Made by a program: the position numbers and the translations under genes. This document shows, piece after piece, positions 51,437-58,765 of a stretch of 64,000 bases of DNA. The stretch's first letter is position 1. Every line of letters begins with the position of its first letter. This stretch comes from an uncultured Lachnospiraceae bacterium (GTDB lineage Bacteria > Bacillota > Clostridia > Lachnospirales > Lachnospiraceae). The stretch spans positions 1-64,000 of the forward strand of contig CAMNOU010000011.1 of the NCBI GenBank assembly GCA_946546945.1, written 5' to 3'. Under the pieces are notes generated by a model. That model did no database searches. It had not been told where the DNA came from and saw nothing but the letters and a program-made list of their open reading frames with translations.

Positions 51437-52893
51437 TATCCTTTCAGTTTTTCCAGAACTTTTAATGTCAGTTCATAGTTTTTCCTGACGGAAGGAATAT
51501 TCAGTTTTTCCCGCGCAGTATGAATATCCATCATCTGCGGTCCGTAGGAGATGCAGTCGATCCCGGGCATCTTTTCTGTAAATATGCCGCATTCGACGCC
51601 GGCGTGGATCCCGGTGAGCTGCGGTTTCTGTCCGGTCAGTTCTTCATAGGCCTGCGACATGATTCCCTGGAGCTTTGAATCCGGATTGTATTCCCACGCG
51701 GAATAGGTACCGGTGATTTCATATTTCCCTCCGATCAGCCTGGTCAGATCCTTCATCCGCTTCATCAGCCAGGTCTTTTCGGTACCGGATGCGCTGCGCA
51801 CGGAGAAGGTCATGGAGATCTCCCGCTTCCGTAGACGGAGGATTCCCATATTCAGGGATGTCTGCACCATTCCGGGGATATCCGGCATCATGCGCTGAAT
51901 CCCGGACGGCATGTGTTCCAGAAGCGAGATCAGACGCTGTTTGTCATATTCATTAAGGACGGCCGCCATGGTTTCACTGCGTTTGGACAGAGAAAACACC
52001 ATGTCGGGCTCAACGGTTTTATACTCTTCTTTCAGAATCTTTGCAAAGGAAGCGGCGGCATCTTCGAACCGTACGGCATCCTCCGGAGCCGTGACAAAAA
52101 GCGCCCGGCAGAGATTCGGGATGGCATTGTCTTTTTCCCCTCCGGCGAAATCACCTGTCCAGAAGGTGACCTTTTCACTGACCTCCGACAGAAATCTACC
52201 GAAAATCAGGTTGGCATTTGCCCTGCCCAGATGAATATCCGAACCGGAGTGTCCGCCTTTCAGGCCCTTTACGCTCCACTCGTAGACCACACCCTCGACA
52301 GTCTGTACGGAAACCGGCATTCTGCATTCAAAGGTCGCTCCGCCGGCGCAGCTGGTGAGGAAGATCCCGTCGTCTTCGGAATCCATATTCAGCAGGTATT
52401 TGCTCTTCAGGTCGCCTGTATCCAGCGCGGCGGCGCCGAGCAGTCCGATTTCCTCATCCACAGTCAGGACGACCTCCAGCGGAGGATGCTTCAGGCTGTC
52501 ATCGGCGAGAATGGCGAGTGCATAGGCAACCGCAATACCGTCATCGCCTCCCAGAGAAGTTCCTTTTGCGTAGACCCATTCGCCATCTTTGGTAATAGCC
52601 AGACGCAGTCCGTCTGTCTTCAGATTCAGGTCGCAGTCCGCGTCTTTTACAGCGACCATATCGATATGTCCCTGCAGCATGACCGCAGGCGCTTTCTCAT
52701 ATCCGGGAGATCCTTTTTTCCACATGATGACATTTCCGCTCTCATCACGCCTGCATTTCAGCTTATGTGCTTTCGCAAAGCGGATCAGGTAATCACCGAT
52801 CTGTTTCGTGTTCCCGGAACCGTGGGGGATCTGACAGATATCCTCAAAATAAGAAAATACATTTGCCGGTTCCAATTTCTCTAATACTCGCAT
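51436..52893 (-). CDS. pepD: aminoacyl-histidine dipeptidase (PepD, M20 family)
   Basis: A 485-residue M20 metallopeptidase that cleaves Xaa-His dipeptides such as carnosine. Metal ligands and catalytic acids are visible: QGHIDMVAV, SLGGDDGIAVAYALA, DEEIGLLGA, and IHAGVECGIF with the final His region MMDIHTAREKLNIPS. The lid domain GLKGGHSGSDIHLGRANAN is typical of PepD. GAGGTGGTAAA precedes the ATG. Confidence 0.93.
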   Translation of the reverse strand: MRVLEKLEPANVFSYFEDICQIPHGSGNTKQIGDYLIRFAKAHKLKCRRDESGNVIMWKKGSPGYEKAPAVMLQGHIDMVAVKDADCDLNLKTDGLRLAITKDGEWVYAKGTSLGGDDGIAVAYALAILADDSLKHPPLEVVLTVDEEIGLLGAAALDTGDLKSKYLLNMDSEDDGIFLTSCAGGATFECRMPVSVQTVEGVVYEWSVKGLKGGHSGSDIHLGRANANLIFGRFLSEVSEKVTFWTGDFAGGEKDNAIPNLCRALFVTAPEDAVRFEDAAASFAKILKEEYKTVEPDMVFSLSKRSETMAAVLNEYDKQRLISLLEHMPSGIQRMMPDIPGMVQTSLNMGILRLRKREISMTFSVRSASGTEKTWLMKRMKDLTRLIGGKYEITGTYSAWEYNPDSKLQGIMSQAYEELTGQKPQLTGIHAGVECGIFTEKMPGIDCISYGPQMMDIHTAREKLNIPSVRKNYELTLKVLEKLKG

Positions 52894-52953
52894 TTTACCA
52901 CCTCATATTTTATCTTTTTCCTGTCTGTTCTTTATTTTCCCGGATCATCGCGT

Positions 52954-53418
52954 TTATTGTCCGTTTCTTTTGATGTAACCGCGATAAAGCTCTTCTGCCG
53001 TATCCGGAACGGTGTACTTCAGGATATAGTCGTGATCCGTATTGCCTCCGGATGAAGGAGTCTGCTCGCTTGCTATGATGGAAAAACCATATTTTTTGTA
53101 TAATTCCAGATAGAACAGATTCCTGGCATTCAGCCGGATATACATTTCCCTGTATCCGGCAGTCCGGCATTTATATTGAATGAAATGAATTACAGCATCC
53201 AGTGTCTCATACTGATCGAACCCGCTGTTCAGTCTGATTTCGCTGATCCAGAACCGGTTCGATGATTGAGCATACGCAAATGAATTCTCAGGCGGACTGC
53301 AGCTGTTTCTGAGGGGTTCAATATAGTAGGAAAAATCCGCAGCCGGCAGTTTCTTGACAAGAACCCGGTAAGTGACTGATTTCTTTGTTTCATTTTTTTC
53401 TGTGATGATATAATTCAA
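52954..53418 (-). CDS. GNAT-like protein, function unknown
   Basis: A 154-residue protein whose C-terminal half (FIQYKCRTAGYREMYIRLNARNLFYLELYKKYGFSII) follows the alpha3-beta5 pattern of GNAT acetyltransferases, but the acetyl-CoA loop (Q/RxxGxG/A) is not clear. The N-terminal part has no similarity I can name. It lies between pepD and aroB with short gaps and may ride on the aroB transcript. Low-confidence family assignment. Confidence 0.5.
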   Translation of the reverse strand: MNYIITEKNETKKSVTYRVLVKKLPAADFSYYIEPLRNSCSPPENSFAYAQSSNRFWISEIRLNSGFDQYETLDAVIHFIQYKCRTAGYREMYIRLNARNLFYLELYKKYGFSIIASEQTPSSGGNTDHDYILKYTVPDTAEELYRGYIKRNGQ

Positions 53419-53430
53419 TCTGACACCTTC

Positions 53431-54543
53431 TTATAAATCGTAAATAATCCTCTGTGCTTTTTCTTCGCTCACCGGAAAGGCATAATTGTTTTCTTCAAAA
53501 AGGGCGATCTTCCCGATCCTTTCCGGCAAAACAAAGCGCAGTTTTCCGCCGCGTACTTTTTTGTCGGTGTAAAGTTTTTGAACAAGAAGATCCCTGTCGA
53601 TATAGTCCGGAATCCGTACAGGAAGACCGGCCCTCTTCAGCAGATGTTCGACCCGTATACCTTCCTCAGCTGTCATATATCCCATGTCCCGGGACAGACG
53701 GCAGGCAGCCATCAGCCCGATGGAAACGGCCTCCCCGTGAAGAAGCCGGTAATCACTTGCCGTCTCGACCGCGCGGCCGACGGTATGGCCGAGATTAAGA
53801 ACTTCGCGAAGCCCGCTCTCCCGCTCATCCTTCATCACGATCTGATACTTGATCCTGCAGTTCATCTGTGCCATGTATTCGCAGGCTTCCGGTGAAAGCT
53901 CCATGATGTCCCCGATTTCTGATTCCAGCCTGGAAAAAAAGGAAGCATCCGCAAGACAGGCATGTTTGATCGTCTCCGCCATGCCGCTGCTGATCTGCCG
54001 TTTCGGAAGGGTCTTCCATGCCGTCAGATCAATGTAGACTTTTTTTGGCTGATAGAACATGCCGATGAGGTTCGTCGCCAGAGGAGTATCTACGGCTGTC
54101 TTGCCTCCGACAGATGCATCCGCGGCAGCCAGAAGAGTCGTGGCATAATTGATCAGAGGGACACCGCGCCCGAAGGTGCCGGCAAGAAATCCGGCAAGAT
54201 CTGTGACCACGCCGCCGCCGACAGCAATCACACAGCAGTCTCTGCGGAATCCTTTCCCGAGCATTGCATCCTCCAGCGCTGCCTTGGTCCGGCGTGTCTT
54301 GCTCTTCTCTCCCGCCTCGAACGTGAATAGCTCCGCCTGAAAGCCGCAGCTGATGAGCTTGTCCGCGATCGGTTTTGCGTATAACTCTTCCACATTGGTA
54401 TCGGTAATGACAGCGAACTTCCGGATCTTATCTCCCAGAAGGGACGGAATGTCCCGGACCAGGTGACCGGAAAGATCATAACCGATTTCAATCTCATAGG
54501 AATCATCGACAACTTTTTTTAGATTTACCTGAAAACTGGCCAT
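53431..54543 (-). CDS. aroB: 3-dehydroquinate synthase
   Basis: A 370-residue NAD-dependent enzyme of the shikimate pathway. GGGVVTDLAGFLAGTFGRGVPLINYATTLLAAADASVGGKTAVD is the core signature, with zinc ligands in NLGHTVGRAVE and LLHGEAVSIG. Usual length. No other shikimate genes are in the window. Confidence 0.95.
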   Translation of the reverse strand: MASFQVNLKKVVDDSYEIEIGYDLSGHLVRDIPSLLGDKIRKFAVITDTNVEELYAKPIADKLISCGFQAELFTFEAGEKSKTRRTKAALEDAMLGKGFRRDCCVIAVGGGVVTDLAGFLAGTFGRGVPLINYATTLLAAADASVGGKTAVDTPLATNLIGMFYQPKKVYIDLTAWKTLPKRQISSGMAETIKHACLADASFFSRLESEIGDIMELSPEACEYMAQMNCRIKYQIVMKDERESGLREVLNLGHTVGRAVETASDYRLLHGEAVSIGLMAACRLSRDMGYMTAEEGIRVEHLLKRAGLPVRIPDYIDRDLLVQKLYTDKKVRGGKLRFVLPERIGKIALFEENNYAFPVSEEKAQRIIYDL

Positions 54544-54584
54544 TTCAACCTCTCAAACATGATAACTTGTTAGCTGTACTTGTT

Positions 54585-54613
54585 ATTTTAACTGAAATCC
54601 CTGCAGAATACAA
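54585..54613 (-). promoter_or_regulatory. sigma-A promoter of aroB
   Basis: On the - strand TTGTAT, a 17-base spacer and TAAAAT, about 40 bases before the ATG at 54543. The spacer and -35 lie within the inverted repeat at 54594-54633. Confidence 0.55.
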
Positions 54614-54633
54614 TGTCGGATTTGCAGGGTTTC
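54594..54633. repeat. inverted repeat overlapping the aroB promoter, possible operator
   Basis: GAAA-t-CCCTGCA (54594-54605) and TGCAGGG-TTTC (54623-54633), 11 paired bases with one bulge, spaced by 17 bases. It lies between the divergent aroB and small Cys-containing genes and covers the aroB -35. Confidence 0.4.
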
Positions 54634-54729
54634 CATAAGAACACTATGCAGAACACGTTTTTTGTATTATAATAAACAGGTATAGAAACCAGGCAGTCTG
54701 TCTGGAATCAGATAAGGGAGGATTTTACC

Positions 54730-55014
54730 ATGAAAACATTTTCAATTCTTGATTGCAACAAACCCATGCAGTTTTACACAAATTGTACCGGATGTATCCT
54801 GATGCCGAAAAAGATGGATCAGGTTGTCGTTATCACTGCTGACGGAGCACATGCGGATATCGGAACGCAGCTGCCCCACGCGCTGTCTGTGAATTTATAT
54901 CAGAAGATCTGCGAAGCTGCAAAATGCGGCGGCACCATTGTCATTCCTGATTTTCATGAACTGAATGATGATGAGATTCGTTCTACCATTGATAATATAC
55001 AGATTGAAGCCTGA
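54730..55014 (+). CDS. hypothetical 94-residue Cys-containing protein
   Basis: A small soluble protein with no family I recognise. It has clustered cysteines: LDCNK, NCTGC and a later KICEAAKCGG; the NCTGC pair is CxxC-like, compatible with metal or thiol chemistry. The middle strand VVVITADGAHADIG and end PDFHELNDDEIRSTIDN suggest an alpha/beta fold. AAGGGAGG precedes the ATG. It stands alone between divergent aroB and a convergent sigma-like gene. Confidence 0.55.
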   Translation: MKTFSILDCNKPMQFYTNCTGCILMPKKMDQVVVITADGAHADIGTQLPHALSVNLYQKICEAAKCGGTIVIPDFHELNDDEIRSTIDNIQIEA

Positions 55015-55027
55015 ATGCATGCATTTC

Positions 55028-55070
55028 CGGTGAGAAAGGGATTGTTTTAATCCTCTTTCTCACCGTTTTT
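55028..55070. terminator. bidirectional terminator at the end of the sigma-like gene
   Basis: CGGTGAGAAAG, then an interrupted ATT/AAT stem, and CTTTCTCACCG with T6 on the + strand. It overlaps the last eight codons and the stop of the sigma-like gene on the - strand. Confidence 0.8.
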
Positions 55071-55496
55071 ATATAAGGCGAAAATATCCCGTATTTCTTC
55101 TGCCGGAATATGCGTAAAATCGGCAAGCTGTCTGAGGGACGGCATTTCGCCGTTTTCTTCGGCCAGCTGTTTCTGTGCTTCATAGAGCAGAGCTGCTTTT
55201 GCCACAATGGCCTGCTCGTAGTCTGCTTCCCTGCCGGCCTGACGGATATAGTTCTCCATGCCGTCCTTCACGGCACGGGTCAGATAATCTTCCATATCTG
55301 CTGCCCGCAGTTCTGCCGGCAGTTCCCCAAGCGCAAGCCAGAGAGCAAGACTGCCCTCCTGGATCACATCCTCGATCAATACCGGTGCGTCCCTGTAAAA
55401 CTGTGACATCTGACGGATCCGGGCAATCCATTTTTCTACAATATGTTCGATTATGGAGGTATCTCCATCGATCAGCTGCTGATACCAGTCTTCCAT
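55047..55496 (-). CDS. sigma-70 region 2/3-like protein lacking region 4
   Basis: A 149-residue protein. Residues about 35-60 (APVLIEDVIQEGSLALWLALGEL) match sigma-70 region 2.1-2.2 (core polymerase binding), followed by a helical stretch and, near the end, ENGEMPSLRQLADFTHIPAEEIRDIF, which looks like region 3. There is no region 4 for -35 binding, so it is not a normal sigma factor; it could be a sigma fragment, a partner of another sigma, or a regulator. Start at 55496 follows AAGGAG. It lies 56 bases after the Ig-repeat gene with its own promoter. Confidence 0.6.
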   Translation of the reverse strand: MEDWYQQLIDGDTSIIEHIVEKWIARIRQMSQFYRDAPVLIEDVIQEGSLALWLALGELPAELRAADMEDYLTRAVKDGMENYIRQAGREADYEQAIVAKAALLYEAQKQLAEENGEMPSLRQLADFTHIPAEEIRDIFALYKNGEKED

Positions 55497-55520
55497 GTTA
55501 TTCTCCTTCCTTTCCACGTT

Positions 55521-55549
55521 ATACTATCATATCTGGCCGGATGGTGCAA
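55521..55549 (-). promoter_or_regulatory. possible promoter of the sigma-like gene
   Basis: On the - strand TTGCAC, a 17-base spacer and TAGTAT, between the Ig-repeat gene stop and the sigma-like ATG. Confidence 0.4.
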
Positions 55550-55552
55550 GAA

Positions 55553-58500
55553 TCAGGTCCTGCGCTTCCAAAGAAGCAGGATTGCTATTCCTGCAAAGGA
55601 GAAGAACAGAATGCCCAGAAATGTACCGACAGGAACGGTGTCCGCTGCCGCACTCCGGACAAGATCGTTTGTTGTCACGACAATTTTGTCGTGAAACTCA
55701 TAGGCGCTGTGAAAACTTTCCTTTTGCGTATCCGTCTCATTGCCGGCAAGATCGCGGGCGGTAATCCGCACCGTTCTCGGCGCATTATTTTCCCGGATCT
55801 CAAACGAACCTTCATAACGGTTCCGGTCTTCTGAAAAATCCGTCACGGATTCGATTTTTTCATCGTCCAGATAAACGGAGATCTCTTCCAGCCCCTGTGC
55901 ATCGTAGATGACATAACTGACCGGAATCTTTGTTCGGTCAACGATCTCCTCTTCCAGTCCGGTGATACTTTCGATCTCCGGCGGTGTCGAATCAACAGTA
56001 AATACAAGACGATCGTTCTCCGAAAGAGATGTTTCCGCGCGGTTTCCTGCCTCATCCGCGGAGGCGAGGGATATCTTGTATAGCCCGTCCCGGCTGAAAT
56101 TCCTCTTATCCAGGGTGTACTGGTACTGAAACCAGCCCTTTTCCCCGGGCAGTACCTGATTGTTGATCCGCGGGCTGACGGTATACCGGATACCGGAAAG
56201 AGGTCTGCCGTCCCGGGAGATCTGTATCTCGGGAGAACTGCCCGTTAGGCGGTCCGCATTATACTCTGTGATGATCAGATCATCTTCGATTTTTTTCACA
56301 TACTGACCTCCGTTTCGGATCAGCGATTTCAGATAGCTGCTGTAGGTATATACGGAGCCGAAGCGGTTGACAGAAAAAACAGCCGAAGCTGATGTTTCGT
56401 TGCCGGATTTGTCACAGACGTTCACGGTCATGGTATAGATGCCGTCATTGCCGCGCAGCCAGTCAATGTTTTCAAAACGAACGGATCCGCCGGTTTCGGT
56501 AATGTCTGATGACCGGGCCAGCCGGCCGGACAATTCCTCCTTCTCTCCTCCCGGACCGGTTTTCACCAGAGAAACGGAATAGTCTTTAAAATGCCTGTCT
56601 TCAAACTGCGCTTCGATGACTGCATAACCGGGGAAGGCACGTTGGCCGGCCGGCTCCCGGTTTACCGTGATCACCGGAGTGCTGATGGCTGAGTCTACGA
56701 TAATTTTCCCGGAAGTGTAGGTTTTCATCTGGTTTTCTGATTTGTCCCGGTAAGAAACCCGGAGTGTATACTCTCCGTCATCCTTCAGACAGATCTGCCC
56801 TTTGTGAAGCAGAATGCCGGTTCTTTTCCAGTCTGTCCGGACCGGAACGGGATCCCCGTCTTTTGTCAGAGTCACCGAAACATCCTCCGGAAAGAAATGT
56901 TTCTCCCGGATCGTTATTTCCGCAGCTGCTTCTTCACGGTAATAGGATATCTGGTCTTCCTGTTCGAACGGAGGATTCCATTCCACGAAGCCTTCCGGAG
57001 CTGTGGTATCCAGAATGATCTGCCTGTCTTCTGTCCGTTCGGAAAAGTTTCCGCAGCAGTCCGCGGCCGTAAACTTCAGCTGTCCGCTCCACTGCTCTGC
57101 GGTCAGTTCAAAAGAAGCTTCGGCACAGCCGTCTCCCGTAAAGAGCAGAGGGCCGGATGGAAGGATGAGGGCCGGCCCGGATATGCCGTCATCCTGCATG
57201 GCAAGCTGTTCACAGGAGACAGATGCGACCCGGCTTCCCGGATCCCTGACCTGAACGGTGACTGACATCTTTCCCCTGTAAAAACCGAAACTGAGCTCTT
57301 CCAGAACGGTATCCAGGACACTTTCACTGTAACTGACCGAGAGGATTTCCGGAGGTGTATTGTCCAGAGAAAAGGAATCCCGGAAACTGACGGAGGGTGT
57401 GTTTCCTGCCAGATCCCGGCAGGAAACTTCAAAGAGATAGGAGGCGTCCGCAAAAAAAGTGACGCTCATTGCGTGACTGTCCTGTGTCGTGGCCCAGGGC
57501 GATTTCAGATACATATCCTCTCCCTTCAGAAGATTGCCTGAAAAATCCTGCCCGATGATCGAAACGCTTACCTGCGAAGGATCAAAGTTCTTCTCATCGA
57601 TCAGGATGGTCGCTTCCTGTGTCCCGCTGTAATACCGGCTGGTGTCGGAGACGGCATCTTTGTTGGCATACGTGACAGAAATGACCGGAGGGACGGTATC
57701 GATGACGATCCTGTCGGAAGTATACTCTTCCATCCAGTTCTGACTGCGGTCCGTCAATGAGGCGGACACCACATATTCACCGTCGCCGGAAAGTCTGTAA
57801 TGGCCGGTATAGGTGTCTGCCCGTTCTGCCGGTTCCCAGTCGCTCACATGCAGGGCTTCCGGCTCTCCCCCGTCCTTTGAAAGCCGGATCTGAAGATCCT
57901 GCGGATAGAAATTCTGCTCTGTCAGTTCAAAAGTCATTTCTACGTCATCGGAAAAATAACGGGTATCCTGCCGGATATTTCCGTTCCCGCCGTTGATCTG
58001 CTGATACGACACCAGAAGGGATGGTGAAATGCTGTCCACAACAAGAATATTTCCGGAATCTGTTCTGGTATCGCTTTTCCATCCGGCAAAATCAACGGCA
58101 CTCACACAAAGACTCCCGCGGATCTGTTCGGCTTTCTCCTTTGGCAATGTGAGAACGGCAGAATAATATCCTTCTTTCTCTTCCGCAGGGCTTGCGTAAA
58201 GGATTCTGTCTTCTTCTCCCGGTTCGGATGCTCCGGTCAGATTCCATGTAAAATACCGGATGCCCGACCCTTCATCAAAGGCTGTGAAGGTAATATGCAC
58301 TTCTGACTGATAATATCCGAAGGTGACCGCGTCAAGAACTGTGCTCCAGAGAGGTTCACTGTATGTGATTCCGATCCGGCTGCTGTCCGGCGCCTGGCAG
58401 TCAACAGGAATCGGATCAAGCAGAACGGGCCCGGACAGTTCCTTTGTTTCCCGGTTTCGGAGCCATACCTTTTTGTCAGACGGATCGTCTTCGTCAAACA

Positions 58501-58765
58501 CCACAGAGTCCGCGAATGCATCCGGATCCTCTGTTTTGGATATCTCAAACGTTCCGTCAGAAGGCGTCACGGTGACCGCTGTCGTATACCAGCCGTTTTC
58601 TCCCTTCTCCCCGGAGAGAATGACCGGCTGCGGCAATTCTTCCACTTCCTCTTTTTCCTGCGCTATCATCCTTTGCGGAAATGAAAAAAATAAAAGACTG
58701 ATGGCCGTCAGCAGAACAGCCGTCTGCGTCATATGAAGATGCTTCTGTTTTTTGTTTTTGATCAA
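55553..58765 (-). CDS. large Ig-like repeat surface protein
   Basis: A 1070-residue single-pass cell-surface protein. Signal peptide (about 12-36), then about seven repeats of roughly 120 residues, and a C-terminal membrane helix TFLGILFFSFAGIAILLLW followed by KRRT. Repeats end with strands such as IVIDTVPPVISVTY, FSLDNTPPEILSVSY and FTVDSTPPEIESITG, typical of bacterial Ig-like modules, and carry a second recurring motif, FSxDxxxxTFxLTEQNFYPQDLQIRL or close variants (four copies). Translation starts at a TTG with GGGGAGGG upstream, overlapping the kinase stop (TTGA). No sortase motif. Confidence 0.8.
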   Translation of the reverse strand: MIKNKKQKHLHMTQTAVLLTAISLLFFSFPQRMIAQEKEEVEELPQPVILSGEKGENGWYTTAVTVTPSDGTFEISKTEDPDAFADSVVFDEDDPSDKKVWLRNRETKELSGPVLLDPIPVDCQAPDSSRIGITYSEPLWSTVLDAVTFGYYQSEVHITFTAFDEGSGIRYFTWNLTGASEPGEEDRILYASPAEEKEGYYSAVLTLPKEKAEQIRGSLCVSAVDFAGWKSDTRTDSGNILVVDSISPSLLVSYQQINGGNGNIRQDTRYFSDDVEMTFELTEQNFYPQDLQIRLSKDGGEPEALHVSDWEPAERADTYTGHYRLSGDGEYVVSASLTDRSQNWMEEYTSDRIVIDTVPPVISVTYANKDAVSDTSRYYSGTQEATILIDEKNFDPSQVSVSIIGQDFSGNLLKGEDMYLKSPWATTQDSHAMSVTFFADASYLFEVSCRDLAGNTPSVSFRDSFSLDNTPPEILSVSYSESVLDTVLEELSFGFYRGKMSVTVQVRDPGSRVASVSCEQLAMQDDGISGPALILPSGPLLFTGDGCAEASFELTAEQWSGQLKFTAADCCGNFSERTEDRQIILDTTAPEGFVEWNPPFEQEDQISYYREEAAAEITIREKHFFPEDVSVTLTKDGDPVPVRTDWKRTGILLHKGQICLKDDGEYTLRVSYRDKSENQMKTYTSGKIIVDSAISTPVITVNREPAGQRAFPGYAVIEAQFEDRHFKDYSVSLVKTGPGGEKEELSGRLARSSDITETGGSVRFENIDWLRGNDGIYTMTVNVCDKSGNETSASAVFSVNRFGSVYTYSSYLKSLIRNGGQYVKKIEDDLIITEYNADRLTGSSPEIQISRDGRPLSGIRYTVSPRINNQVLPGEKGWFQYQYTLDKRNFSRDGLYKISLASADEAGNRAETSLSENDRLVFTVDSTPPEIESITGLEEEIVDRTKIPVSYVIYDAQGLEEISVYLDDEKIESVTDFSEDRNRYEGSFEIRENNAPRTVRITARDLAGNETDTQKESFHSAYEFHDKIVVTTNDLVRSAAADTVPVGTFLGILFFSFAGIAILLLWKRRT

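Noticed and set aside
52910-53170. An 86-residue second frame overlapping the GNAT-like gene
   Set aside because: Out of frame with the better-supported 154-residue protein and without a plausible fold.
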